Assembly: GCA_963935005.1 (NCBI GenBank)
Contig: CAWWAX010000012.1
Span: forward strand, 1-28,581
Reading direction: 5' to 3'
Length of the DNA: 28,581 nt
From: GCA-2718595 sp963935005
GTDB lineage: Bacteria; Gemmatimonadota; Gemmatimonadetes; Longimicrobiales; Gaopeijiaceae
The stretch's first letter is position 1. Each line of letters begins with the position of its first letter. Positions 16,366 to 25,158 of the stretch are shown here, piece after piece. The notes under the pieces were generated by a model. That model ran no database searches, was not told where the DNA came from, and saw nothing but the letters and a program-made list of their open reading frames with translations. The position numbers were made by a program, and so were the translations under genes.

Positions 16366-16434
16366 ATTTACCGTTCTTTCTGACAAAAATTAAAACTACA
16401 ATGATCCTGAAAGATCCCTTTCAAAGGAGGAATG

Positions 16435-17886
16435 ATGACTGAATCCAATGACTCGCTTTACAAACATCCCCTGTCCGAAAGGTATGCCTCACCAGAAATG
16501 CAACATATATTCGCCAACAATCGCCGGTATGGGATTTGGCGTCGGCTCTGGCTAGTTCTAGCGAGTGTACAACGTGATCTGGGATTACCCATCTCTCAAG
16601 ACGGCCTAGAGCAGATGGAGGGCCACCTTGATGACATAGACCTTACGAAGGCGTCACAATACGAACAGCGCTTCCGCCACGATGTAATGGCCCACGTACA
16701 TCTATTCGGAGATGACGCACCATCGGCTCGTGGTATCATTCACCTAGGGGCCACTAGTGCCTTTATTACTGATAATACAGACTTAATCATACACAAGGAG
16801 GGCCTAGAGTTAATACGTGACAGATTGACTCGCTGTATTTCTAAACTCTCCACTTTTGCAAAAAAATATCGTGATGTACCTACTATGGGCTTTACCCATT
16901 TCCAACCCGCTCAACCAACAACAGTGGGCAAACGTGCTACCCTCTGGATCCAGGACTTTCTTCTAGACCTTGAGGAACTAGAATTCCGCCTCAGTACAAT
17001 TCGATTTAGAGGAGCCAAAGGCACTACTGGCACTCAGGCATCCTTCCTACAATTATTTGATGGCGACCACGAAAAAGTGGAAACCTTAGATCGAGAAATC
17101 TCAAAAAAGATGGGGTTTGAAAAATGTTTTGCTGTCACAGGTCAAACCTACCCTAGAAAAGTCGACGCACAAATTTTAGGTAGCCTTGCTAATCTGGCAG
17201 CTTCCACATCTAAAATGGGACACGACCTGAGGCTCCTTGCTAAGCTTCAGGAAATCGAAGAACCGTTTGAAAAAGAACAAATAGGATCCTCTGCAATGCC
17301 CTACAAGAGGAATCCTATGAGGTCGGAGAGAATCTGTGGAATGTCACGTCACGTGATAACACTGGCTCAAGATCCTCTGTTCACGGCAGCAACTCAGTGG
17401 CTTGAACGCTCCCTGGATGACTCAGTCAATCGTCGCCTGTCCATTCCCGACGCCTTCTTATCCATGGACGGGATACTCGTTTTAGTAGAAAATGTTATTT
17501 CTGGTCTCACGGTAAACATACCTGTGATTGAGAGAAACCTAGAGGAACATCTTCCGTTCATGGCTTCCGAAACTATTTTAATGGCTGCTACTGCGAATGG
17601 TGGAGATAGGCAAGAACTCCATGAACGCATTCGTCAACATTCTTTAGATGCATCCAAACGGATGAAGGAGGAGGGAGCATCACTCGACCTGTTAGATAGA
17701 ATCGCAGCTGATCAATTCTTTGACTTGAGCTTCGAACAACTGAAAAAGATCGTAGATCCGACTAAGTTCATTGGTCGCTCAACTCAGCAAGTAGATCGAT
17801 TCTTGGCTGAATCTGTCCAACCGTATTTAGATCGATTAGAAAAAACCGCGAACGAACGCCTTAGTGACCCCGACATCAGAGTTTGA
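16435..17886 (+). CDS. purB: Adenylosuccinate lyase, eukaryote-like subgroup
   Basis: This fumarase-superfamily enzyme cleaves SAICAR to AICAR and adenylosuccinate to AMP. The 483-residue protein is longer than the usual 430-450-residue bacterial PurB and closely resembles animal ADSL throughout. Examples are HDVMAHVH at 82-89, IIHLGATS at 101-108, FTHFQPAQ at 153-160 (His155), FRGAKGTTGTQASFLQLF at 191-208 and QIGSSAMPYKRNPMRSER at 282-299 (catalytic serine region 285-286). Two ATGs stand at 16432 and 16435. The strong AGGAGG ends at 16430, only one base before the first, so the second is preferred. It heads the purine cluster and overlaps no certain neighbour; purC begins four bases after its stop. 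Confidence 0.97.
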   Translation: MTESNDSLYKHPLSERYASPEMQHIFANNRRYGIWRRLWLVLASVQRDLGLPISQDGLEQMEGHLDDIDLTKASQYEQRFRHDVMAHVHLFGDDAPSARGIIHLGATSAFITDNTDLIIHKEGLELIRDRLTRCISKLSTFAKKYRDVPTMGFTHFQPAQPTTVGKRATLWIQDFLLDLEELEFRLSTIRFRGAKGTTGTQASFLQLFDGDHEKVETLDREISKKMGFEKCFAVTGQTYPRKVDAQILGSLANLAASTSKMGHDLRLLAKLQEIEEPFEKEQIGSSAMPYKRNPMRSERICGMSRHVITLAQDPLFTAATQWLERSLDDSVNRRLSIPDAFLSMDGILVLVENVISGLTVNIPVIERNLEEHLPFMASETILMAATANGGDRQELHERIRQHSLDASKRMKEEGASLDLLDRIAADQFFDLSFEQLKKIVDPTKFIGRSTQQVDRFLAESVQPYLDRLEKTANERLSDPDIRV

Positions 17887-17890
17887 TAAG

Positions 17891-18814
17891 ATGAACGATA
17901 AAAACAGCCAGATACCTTTTCCTATGGTTCACCAAGGAAAGGTAAGAGATGTCTATGAAGTTTCTGATCATGTGCTATTAATGGTAGCCAGTGACCGTGT
18001 GAGCGCTTTTGACGTAATCCTACCTCAAACTATTCCCAGAAAAGGAGAAGTCTTAACCAAACTCACAGCTTGGTGGCTGGATTCACTTAGGGACGTCCTT
18101 GATCATCACCTGATCAGTGTCGACACTCAAGAGATATTGACCAAGTTTCCCAGCCTGGAACATTCCAAAGCCAACTGGGAGGATAGAAGCATGCTGGTCC
18201 ATAAGACAAAACCAGTGATGGTCGAATGTGTCGTCAGGGGCTATATCTCCGGTTCTGCCTGGAAAGAATACCGAAATTCTGGAACGTTAGCTGGGGAAGA
18301 CCTCCCTGCTGGCCTAATAGAGAATGGAGCCCTGCCAGAGCCAATTTTCTCGCCTTCCACCAAAGCAACTACGGGACATGATGAAAACATCACTTTTTCT
18401 GAAGTGATCAACATTCAAGGCGAAGTCGAAGCACAAAAACTCAAAGATCTCTCTTTTCATATTTACAACCATGGCGCAAACTTCGCTCATGAGCGTGGAA
18501 TCATCTTGGCTGATACTAAATTCGAATTCGGACATCACTCAGATGGAAGATTGCTTTTGATAGACGAAGTTCTAACTCCCGATTCGTCAAGGTTCTGGCC
18601 CGCAGAAACTTATAAGGCTGGAGAAAAACAACCTTCTTTAGATAAGCAACCTGTAAGGGATTTCCTGGATGCCATTTCTAGTTGGGACAAGCAGCCTCCT
18701 CCTCCTGATCTGACCAATGATGTAGTTAGTGAAACCACTTCAAGGTACCTCAAGATCTTCAGAGCTCTGACAGGAACAGACCTAGATTCATTCATCTCCC
18801 CCAAGTTTGAATAA
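17891..18814 (+). CDS. purC: SAICAR synthetase, long form
   Basis: This 307-residue ATP-dependent ligase joins CAIR and aspartate to give SAICAR. Visible segments are GKVRDVYEV at 16-24, ASDRVSAFDV at 33-42, VVRGYISGSAWKEY at 114-127 and STKATTGHDENI at 156-167. The protein is of the roughly 300-residue type seen in yeast ADE1 and many bacteria, not the 240-residue E. coli or Bacillus type. ATG at 17891 is preferred. An in-frame GTG at 17864 would add nine residues, would overlap purB and has no ribosome-binding site. It lies four bases after purB and six before psd. Confidence 0.96.
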   Translation: MNDKNSQIPFPMVHQGKVRDVYEVSDHVLLMVASDRVSAFDVILPQTIPRKGEVLTKLTAWWLDSLRDVLDHHLISVDTQEILTKFPSLEHSKANWEDRSMLVHKTKPVMVECVVRGYISGSAWKEYRNSGTLAGEDLPAGLIENGALPEPIFSPSTKATTGHDENITFSEVINIQGEVEAQKLKDLSFHIYNHGANFAHERGIILADTKFEFGHHSDGRLLLIDEVLTPDSSRFWPAETYKAGEKQPSLDKQPVRDFLDAISSWDKQPPPPDLTNDVVSETTSRYLKIFRALTGTDLDSFISPKFE

Positions 18815-18819
18815 ATTAG

Positions 18820-19476
18820 ATGAGATTCGCTAAAGAGGGTTACCCTTTTATAATTATTGGTCTATTGATATCAGTCGCTACATGGTTGCAAAGTACCACC
18901 CTGGGAGAGTGGTCTACAATTCTTGCTATCTGCTTGACAATACTTACAATTTTTGTCGCCTGGTTTTTTCGAGATCCATCCAGGAACATACCGTCAGGTG
19001 AAGATATCACAATCTCACCAGCAGATGGAAAAATTATCGCAATCAGCGAAATTGATGAGCCTTCTTTCTTCGGTGGATCCTGCCAGCGTATTACAATATT
19101 TTTGAGCATCTTTAATGTACATGTGCAACGCGCTCCTATGGCTGGCAAAGTAACTCACCGAGATTACCGAAGTGGAGAATACTTAGCCGCCTGGAATGAC
19201 AAAGCAAGCGAGAAAAATGAGCAGTCTTCAGTGGGTATATCCACAAAGCATGGTAACATATTGGTGAGACAAATCGCTGGTCTTATAGCTCGTAGGATTG
19301 TCACCTACCCTAAACTAAATAGCGACTTGAAAGCGGGAGAACGTATCGGGTTGATTCGTTTCGGATCACGTGTGGATCTGTTCATTCCTAGCCACTGGAA
19401 AATTGAGTGCTCTGTGGGCGACACCTCCATAGGAGGTTCTACTATTTTAGCCAGACCAACACCTCTTGCAAACTGA
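18820..19476 (+). CDS. psd: Phosphatidylserine decarboxylase, short pyruvoyl proenzyme
   Basis: This 218-residue protein decarboxylates phosphatidylserine to phosphatidylethanolamine. Two hydrophobic segments (about 8-24 and 32-50) anchor it to the inner membrane. The conserved ISPADGKI is at 65-72 and FLSIFNVHVQRAPMAG at 94-109. The self-cleavage site is Gly182-Ser183 in RFGSRVD, so Ser183 would become the pyruvoyl cofactor. The length and the RFGS site fit the short PSD-A type, not the LGST type of E. coli. The ATG at 18820 is six bases after purC and has a weak ribosome-binding site. It is followed by pssA, the preceding step of the same pathway. Confidence 0.95.
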   Translation: MRFAKEGYPFIIIGLLISVATWLQSTTLGEWSTILAICLTILTIFVAWFFRDPSRNIPSGEDITISPADGKIIAISEIDEPSFFGGSCQRITIFLSIFNVHVQRAPMAGKVTHRDYRSGEYLAAWNDKASEKNEQSSVGISTKHGNILVRQIAGLIARRIVTYPKLNSDLKAGERIGLIRFGSRVDLFIPSHWKIECSVGDTSIGGSTILARPTPLAN

Positions 19477-19480
19477 ATCT

Positions 19481-20362
19481 ATGAAAGACCAAGGGAAACC
19501 TACCGAGAAACTAAGGAAAGGAATAATCATCCTTCCCTCGGCTTTCACTTTGGCAAACCTATTCTTTGGATTTTACGCTATAGTTGCAACAACCCGTGGA
19601 GATTTTGTGGAAGCGGGATGGTTTGTAGTCTGGGCTGCCATCATTGACTTGCTGGATGGCAGGATCGCTCGCGCAACAAGGACTGGATCGAAATTCGGCG
19701 CTGAGCTCGATTCCTTGGTGGATGCAATTTCATTTGGAGTAGCTCCATCTTTTATTGTGTATACACTCTATTTTTCTGATGGAAATTGGAGCTGGTTACT
19801 ACCGCTCAGTTACTTGATGGCAGTAGTAGTGCGATTGGCTCGATTCAATATTGAGCAGACTGGAGTAGAAAAAAAATACTTCCATGGCCTCCCCTGTCCA
19901 ACACCCGGAATCATCCTCGCTACTTTTTATCCTTTCAGCCAAACTTTGATTTTCCGTGAATATCTGCAAGCCATGCCCTGGTCTAGGATAAACGCTATCC
20001 TATTAATTGTTCTGAGCGCTTTGATGCTAAGCAACATCCCCTATGCCTTAGTTCCAAAGATCAGCTTTCGTTCGACCAAGGGGGTTATGGCGTCTCTTTG
20101 GATATCACTAAACATTCTAGTCGCCATCTCCATACCTTCTTACTATTTTTTCCCTGCGCTCCTCGGATATACGTTGTGGGGATTGAGTCGAGCAGTGATT
20201 CATGGTTTATTGGAGAGGTTGCCAGAAAAGGATCCACTATTGGAAATCCTTGGAAATGAAACTGAAGAGATAAGGACAGTCGATTACGAAGAATTTACTT
20301 CAATGGATCCATCAGAAGCATCAATAAATCATCAACCTAAGAAAAAGGAGCAGGAAAGGTGA
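19481..20362 (+). CDS. pssA: CDP-diacylglycerol-serine O-phosphatidyltransferase
   Basis: This 293-residue integral membrane enzyme makes phosphatidylserine from CDP-diacylglycerol and serine. The CDP-alcohol phosphatidyltransferase signature is complete: Asp56, Asp59-Gly60, Ala63-Arg64, Gly73, Asp77 and Asp81. About six to eight helices follow, then an acidic cytosolic tail of about 45 residues that is rich in Glu and Lys. ATG at 19481 lies four bases after the psd stop; an in-frame TTG at 19466 inside psd is a less likely start. Its last bases overlap purS (GTGA). The acidic tail carries the AAGGAG that serves purS. Confidence 0.93.
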   Translation: MKDQGKPTEKLRKGIIILPSAFTLANLFFGFYAIVATTRGDFVEAGWFVVWAAIIDLLDGRIARATRTGSKFGAELDSLVDAISFGVAPSFIVYTLYFSDGNWSWLLPLSYLMAVVVRLARFNIEQTGVEKKYFHGLPCPTPGIILATFYPFSQTLIFREYLQAMPWSRINAILLIVLSALMLSNIPYALVPKISFRSTKGVMASLWISLNILVAISIPSYYFFPALLGYTLWGLSRAVIHGLLERLPEKDPLLEILGNETEEIRTVDYEEFTSMDPSEASINHQPKKKEQER

Positions 20363-20631
20363 GCCGTCTTCGTCTAGAAATTAGAGTAGTTCCGCGTCCT
20401 GGCTTGCTAGATCCAGAAGGAAAAGCTATACAGAGCGGATTGCAATCTTTGAATTATAGTGACATCCATGACGTCAGAGTTGGCAAACTCCTACTCATAG
20501 AGCTCGATGCTGATTCTCCACAAGATGCCATAGCTCACGCAACTTCTATGTGTCAACGTCTGCTTGCCAACCCAGTGACTGAAGATTTCCAGATCAGGCT
20601 TCTGGAAAACAGCGGGGACGACTCTGAATGA
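20359..20631 (+). CDS. purS: FGAM synthase subunit PurS
   Basis: This 90-residue protein is the small bridging subunit of the Bacillus-type FGAM synthase, which docks PurQ onto PurL so that ammonia can pass between them. The sequence shows the family pattern: an opening beta strand LRLEIRVVPRPGLLDPEGKA, then a central DVRVGKLLLIEL. The GTG at 20359 overlaps the pssA stop by four bases. AGGAG (about 20347-20351) lies at good distance. Its own stop overlaps the purQ ATG by four bases. Confidence 0.95.
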   Translation: MSRLRLEIRVVPRPGLLDPEGKAIQSGLQSLNYSDIHDVRVGKLLLIELDADSPQDAIAHATSMCQRLLANPVTEDFQIRLLENSGDDSE

Positions 20632-21329
20632 AAGTTGCAATTATAACATTCCCTGGGTCCAACTGCGACTACGATCTCTATAAATGCGTACAACTAGTTG
20701 GAGGTGCTCCAGAGTTTCGCTGGCATCGAGATTCATTGCTAGGGAAAGTGGATGTCGTGATGCTCCCAGGAGGGTTTTCCTATGGCGATTATCTCAGAGC
20801 TGGAGCCATTGCTTCAATGAGCCCCATCATGGATGCAGTGAAAACATTCGCTGACCATGGAGGACCAGTCCTGGGAATCTGTAACGGGTTCCAGATGCTC
20901 TGTGAGGCCAATTTGCTTCCAGGGGCACTCTTGCGGAATAACTCCCTATTGTTTTCTAGTAAAGAAGTCATCCTAAGTGTCGAGAATAACTCCACTGTCT
21001 TTACAGAGCTATACAAACCCGAAAGAAAACTACGAATGCCCATAGCTCACGCAGAGGGCAATTACTATGCCGATGAAGAGACCCTAGAGCACCTTGAAGG
21101 GGAAGGCCGTGTCATGTTCAGATATATAGACTCCCAGGGGAAACCTACAAATGGAAGTAACCCGAACGGGTCAGCCAACAACATCGCTGGTATCATTAAC
21201 ACCAGAGGTAATGTGATGGGAATGATGCCACATCCCGAAAGAGCTGTAGAAAATATCTTGGGGTCGGTGGACGGACTTGATCTCTTCAAAAGCCTCTTAA
21301 ACCATATTTCAGCCTCAAAAAAGGTATAA
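20628..21329 (+). CDS. purQ: FGAM synthase glutaminase subunit PurQ
   Basis: This 233-residue class I glutamine amidotransferase supplies ammonia to PurL. The nucleophile is Cys85 in GICNGFQML. His201 and Glu203 of MMPHPERA complete the triad. The oxyanion-side segment LPGGFSYGDYLRAGA is at about 46-60. The ATG at 20628 overlaps purS by four bases (ATGA). It is followed after four bases by purL, so the three subunits should be made together. Confidence 0.97.
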   Translation: MKVAIITFPGSNCDYDLYKCVQLVGGAPEFRWHRDSLLGKVDVVMLPGGFSYGDYLRAGAIASMSPIMDAVKTFADHGGPVLGICNGFQMLCEANLLPGALLRNNSLLFSSKEVILSVENNSTVFTELYKPERKLRMPIAHAEGNYYADEETLEHLEGEGRVMFRYIDSQGKPTNGSNPNGSANNIAGIINTRGNVMGMMPHPERAVENILGSVDGLDLFKSLLNHISASKKV

Positions 21330-21333
21330 TTTT

Positions 21334-23598
21334 GTGTTGAGTCCACAACCTAGAGCAGGAGACCCTCAGATCACACCCGAATTGGTCGGTGAACATGGTC
21401 TGTCACCTTCTGAATATCAGAAAATACAGGAAGTATTAAAAAGAGAACCTTCTTTCACTGAATTGGGTGTATTTAGTGCAATGTGGTCAGAACATTGCGG
21501 CTACAAGAATTCAAAAAGAATGCTAAAGCTATTGCCAACAAAAGCACCCTGGGTAATTCAAGGACCAGGAGAAAATGCAGGTGTTATCGACATTGGAGAC
21601 GATCTCGCACTAGTTTTTAAAATCGAATCTCACAATCATCCTTCAGCGGTAGAACCTTATCAGGGAGCAGCAACTGGAGTTGGTGGTATCCTCAGGGATA
21701 TTTTCACAATGGGTGCTCGCCCAATTGCAGTCCTAGATTCACTTAGATTCGGCGACCTCAATTCAGGACGCGTCCGATTCCTCTTTTCAGGAGTTGTTCA
21801 AGGTGTGGGAGACTACGGCAACTGCGTTGGCATACCAAACATAGGCGGAGAAGTCTTCTTCGACAAAGGCTATGAAGGCAACCCTATTGTCAATGCTATG
21901 TGTCTCGGTCTAATGAAAAAAGATAGTCTCATTAAGGGTGAAGCCGAAGGTGTTGGCAACCTACTAGTAGCCGTAGGAACAGCTACTGGTAGAGATGGTA
22001 TCCACGGTGCAACATTCGCTTCGGAAGAACTCACTGAAGATTCACAATCTAACAGACCACAGGTACAAGTAGGGGATCCCTTTACCGAAAAACTATTATT
22101 AGAAGCAAGTTTAGAACTGATTCATAGTGGATATATCACTGGCATCCAGGATATGGGGGCAGCTGGCATTACCTCTAGTGCCGCTGAAATGGGTGGCCGC
22201 TCAGGCAACGGAGTGGAAATCAATATTGACCTGGTTCCCGTCCGCGAACCTAACATGACTCCCTACGAAATACTTCTATCTGAATCTCAAGAACGAATGC
22301 TCGTCGTAGTGAAAACAGGACATTTAAAAAAAGTGCAGGACATTCTAACTAAATGGGAACTTGAAGCAGATGAAATCGGCTGTGTCACTGATGATGGACT
22401 GTTTAGAGTTAAAGAGAAAGGCAGGACAGTTGCAGCAATACCCTGCTTAGCTCTCACCGAAGGATGTCCCACTTATGAGCGAGAGGGAAAGGAATCCCCA
22501 GAAATCAAGAGCCTCCGTTCTAAAGATTTATCTCATCTGAACACCAAATCATCAAGTTACGAAGAAATATTCCTTGATCTCCTCGGTTCACCGAATATTA
22601 GTTCTAAGCGCTGGCTTTACCAACAATATGACACCACGGTAAGGACCAATACAGTAATCCCTCCAGGTGCCGATGCTGGAGTCATACGCCTCCGAGAAAA
22701 CAACAAAGCAATCGCAGCAACCACAGATTGCAATGGCCGCTATGTCTACCTCAATCCAAGAATGGGAGCTAAGGCAGCGGTTGCAGAAGCGGCAAGGAAC
22801 CTGGTGAGCGTCGGAGCCCTGCCTCTAGCTGTCACCAACAATCTGAATTTCGGAAATCCCCTTAAGCCTGAGATATATTATCAGTTTAGAGAAGCAGTCC
22901 TCGGAATGTCCGAAGCTTGCAAGCTTTTTGAAACACCAGTGACGGGTGGAAATGTTTCATTTTATAACGAAACCAGTAACACGCCCATCTATCCTACGCC
23001 TGTAATCGGAATGGTGGGAATCATAGATGACACTAAATACCTGACTCGTCCATCTTTTCAACAATCAGGAGATGTGATCCTACTCCTCGGAAATAACACA
23101 GACGAATTGGGAGGATCCGAATATGTCTATGTCTCACAAGGACTAGTAGCGGGAGAGCCACCGACGGTTGATCTCTTAGCTGAAAGACAACTTCAACACA
23201 GTGTCCTTTCTTTGATTAATCAAAGCTTGCTGCAATCTGCACATGATCTTTCAGAAGGCGGACTAGCTTGTGCATTGGCCGAAAGCGCTTTTGGAAATGA
23301 AACGGATCCATTCGGAGTCGATATAGTTCTGCAGGATCGTTTGGACCCGATTCCACTGTTTTTTGGAGAAGCCCAAGGCCGTATCCTAGTCTCGTGTAAA
23401 AAGCATTCAAGCAACCAGGTTTTGCAAACCGCAAAAGACCATGGAGTCCCATGCCATCTAATAGGAGAAGTAGTACCAGCTTCGAATGGTTTCCGGATCG
23501 CAGGTCGGACTGGAAGTATGGAGCTAGATATTGAAACAATGTCTAATAGATATTTTAATGCCATACCTATCTTGATGAACGAACGAACAGAGTTGTGA
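21334..23598 (+). CDS. purL: FGAM synthase subunit PurL, small type
   Basis: This 754-residue ATP-dependent enzyme converts FGAR to FGAM using ammonia from PurQ. The size is that of the small PurL working with PurS and PurQ; the fused E. coli enzyme is about 1,300 residues. The family segment WSEHCGYKNSKRML (His54) is at 51-64. The nucleotide-binding stretch at 99-118 opens SHNHP and contains AATGVGG. GGVSFYNE-like residues (GGNVSFYNE) occur in the second half of the internally duplicated fold. GTG at 21334 follows an AAGG about ten bases upstream and begins four bases after purQ. There is no nearer ATG that preserves the N-terminal ITPELVGEHGLS region. Confidence 0.97.
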   Translation: MLSPQPRAGDPQITPELVGEHGLSPSEYQKIQEVLKREPSFTELGVFSAMWSEHCGYKNSKRMLKLLPTKAPWVIQGPGENAGVIDIGDDLALVFKIESHNHPSAVEPYQGAATGVGGILRDIFTMGARPIAVLDSLRFGDLNSGRVRFLFSGVVQGVGDYGNCVGIPNIGGEVFFDKGYEGNPIVNAMCLGLMKKDSLIKGEAEGVGNLLVAVGTATGRDGIHGATFASEELTEDSQSNRPQVQVGDPFTEKLLLEASLELIHSGYITGIQDMGAAGITSSAAEMGGRSGNGVEINIDLVPVREPNMTPYEILLSESQERMLVVVKTGHLKKVQDILTKWELEADEIGCVTDDGLFRVKEKGRTVAAIPCLALTEGCPTYEREGKESPEIKSLRSKDLSHLNTKSSSYEEIFLDLLGSPNISSKRWLYQQYDTTVRTNTVIPPGADAGVIRLRENNKAIAATTDCNGRYVYLNPRMGAKAAVAEAARNLVSVGALPLAVTNNLNFGNPLKPEIYYQFREAVLGMSEACKLFETPVTGGNVSFYNETSNTPIYPTPVIGMVGIIDDTKYLTRPSFQQSGDVILLLGNNTDELGGSEYVYVSQGLVAGEPPTVDLLAERQLQHSVLSLINQSLLQSAHDLSEGGLACALAESAFGNETDPFGVDIVLQDRLDPIPLFFGEAQGRILVSCKKHSSNQVLQTAKDHGVPCHLIGEVVPASNGFRIAGRTGSMELDIETMSNRYFNAIPILMNERTEL

Positions 23599-23617
23599 TA
23601 CAGAGGAACCCAAAAAT

Positions 23618-25123
23618 ATGTGTGGAATAGTTGGCATTTCAGCGGAATCTAACGTAGCTGGTGAAATCTACGATTCACTCCTCATGTTGCAACACAGAGG
23701 TCAAGATGCCGCGGGAATGGTCGTCTGTGACGCAACCGGACAATTAAACAGTCGAAAATCTATGGGGTATGTCCGAGATGTCTTCCAACAAAGTCACATG
23801 GAAAAGCTCACTGGGAATTACGGAATAGGACACGTGAGATACCCTACCGCAGGAGGAGCAGGAAAAGAATTTTCTCAACCCATGTACGTTAATTCTCCCT
23901 ACGGTATCAGCCTTGCGCATAATGGAAACCTCACTAACTCACAAACTTTAGCTGAAGAACTATTTCAAGCTGAGATGCGTCGTTTAAATACTAACTCCGA
24001 TTCTGAAGTTCTCTTGAACATATTCGCTCATGAACTTGGAAAACTTAGAAAACTAAATCCTTCGCCAGAAGACATCTTCAAAGCTGTAACCGAAACTCAT
24101 AAAAGGTGTGATGGTGCCTATGCAGTTATCGCTCTTATCACTGGATTCGGGATTCTAGCTTTCAGAGACACCAACGCAATAAGACCTCTCTCCTTCGGAA
24201 TAAGACAGGGAAACTATAGAGATGAATACATGGTCGCATCGGAAGATGCTTCATTCATATCCCAAGGTTTTATAAAAGAAAGGGATATAGAGCCAGGTGA
24301 AGCTATTTTCATAGACAACGACGGCAATTTGTTTTCTCAACAGTGTGCTGAAGTATTTCAAAAAAGACCGTGCATTTTTGAGTATGTATATTTTTCGCGA
24401 CCCGATTCAAAAATAGATGAGATTTCAGTTTATAAATCACGGATGAGAATGGGTTCTAAATTGGCTGAAAATATCAAACAATCACATTCAAACCATGATA
24501 TCGATGTTGTAATACCTATTCCTGACAGTGCCACCACTGCAGCGCTTCAATTATCAGTTGACTTGGAAGTCCCTTACAGAGAAGGGTTTGTCAAAAACAG
24601 ATATATCGGTAGAACTTTTATCATGCCGTATCAAGAAGACAGACAGAAATCAGTCAGGAGAAAATTGAATATTCTCGATCTAGAATTCAGAGGTAAAAAT
24701 GTTTTATTGGTCGATGATTCCATCGTCAGAGGAACAACTAGCAAAAAAATCATCGAAATGGCCAAGGAAGCTGGTGCAAAAAAAGTCTATTTCGCCTCTG
24801 CCGCTCCACCAATTAAGTATCAAAACTTGTATGGAATTGATATGCCCGCTACCAGTGAATTGGTTGCATCAAATCGAACAAATCAACAGGTTGCGGAAGA
24901 AATAGGAGCGGATTGGCTCATATACCAAACCTTAGAAGATCTGATGGAAACAGTACAAGCGGGAAATCCTGAGATTAGAGAGTTCGAGACGTCAATCTTT
25001 ACTGGAGAATATATCACGCCATTGGGTGAAAACTATCTTGAAGACTTAGAAGCTTCAAGAAAAGACGAAGTCAAACATCAACGAGAAAAAAATCATCTTT
25101 CAGACAGTGAGTCGACTAATTGA
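23618..25123 (+). CDS. purF: Amidophosphoribosyltransferase, E. coli-like type
   Basis: This enzyme catalyses the first committed purine step, glutamine plus PRPP to phosphoribosylamine. The 501-residue protein starts MCGIVG, so Cys2 becomes the N-terminal nucleophile after Met removal, with no propeptide. The PRPP loop is VLLVDDSIVRGTTS at 362-375. The C-terminal third (NLYGIDMPATSELVAS and what follows) matches the E. coli enzyme. It lacks the cysteines that hold the [4Fe-4S] cluster in the Bacillus enzyme. Parts are notably AT-rich: 24661-24720 has 17 G or C in 60. It starts 19 bases after purL with AGAGGA upstream, and ends 35 bases from the convergent fbp stop. Confidence 0.97.
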   Translation: MCGIVGISAESNVAGEIYDSLLMLQHRGQDAAGMVVCDATGQLNSRKSMGYVRDVFQQSHMEKLTGNYGIGHVRYPTAGGAGKEFSQPMYVNSPYGISLAHNGNLTNSQTLAEELFQAEMRRLNTNSDSEVLLNIFAHELGKLRKLNPSPEDIFKAVTETHKRCDGAYAVIALITGFGILAFRDTNAIRPLSFGIRQGNYRDEYMVASEDASFISQGFIKERDIEPGEAIFIDNDGNLFSQQCAEVFQKRPCIFEYVYFSRPDSKIDEISVYKSRMRMGSKLAENIKQSHSNHDIDVVIPIPDSATTAALQLSVDLEVPYREGFVKNRYIGRTFIMPYQEDRQKSVRRKLNILDLEFRGKNVLLVDDSIVRGTTSKKIIEMAKEAGAKKVYFASAAPPIKYQNLYGIDMPATSELVASNRTNQQVAEEIGADWLIYQTLEDLMETVQAGNPEIREFETSIFTGEYITPLGENYLEDLEASRKDEVKHQREKNHLSDSESTN

Positions 25124-25146
25124 TAATACCTTTCCCTACTATCAAT
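25119..25146. repeat. Inverted repeat between convergent purF and fbp
   Basis: ATTGATA at 25119-25125 and TATCAAT at 25140-25146 form seven-base perfect arms around a 14-base loop, straddling the purF stop. The stem is AT-rich and has no strong T-tract, so it is at most a weak bidirectional terminator. Confidence 0.3.
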
Positions 25147-25158
25147 TTCTCTCAAATC

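Noticed and set aside
16351..16366. GAAC-GTTC dyad before purB as a Gram-positive LexA box
   Set aside because: The half-sites match, but the spacing is six bases instead of four, and purine genes are not usual SOS targets.
16294..16431. Purine riboswitch upstream of purB
   Set aside because: The gap lacks paired stems around a conserved core of the purine aptamer type that I could recognise.
23216..23564. Two open minus-strand frames of 107 and 114 codons
   Set aside because: Both are antisense to the conserved C-terminal part of purL and have no recognisable domain.
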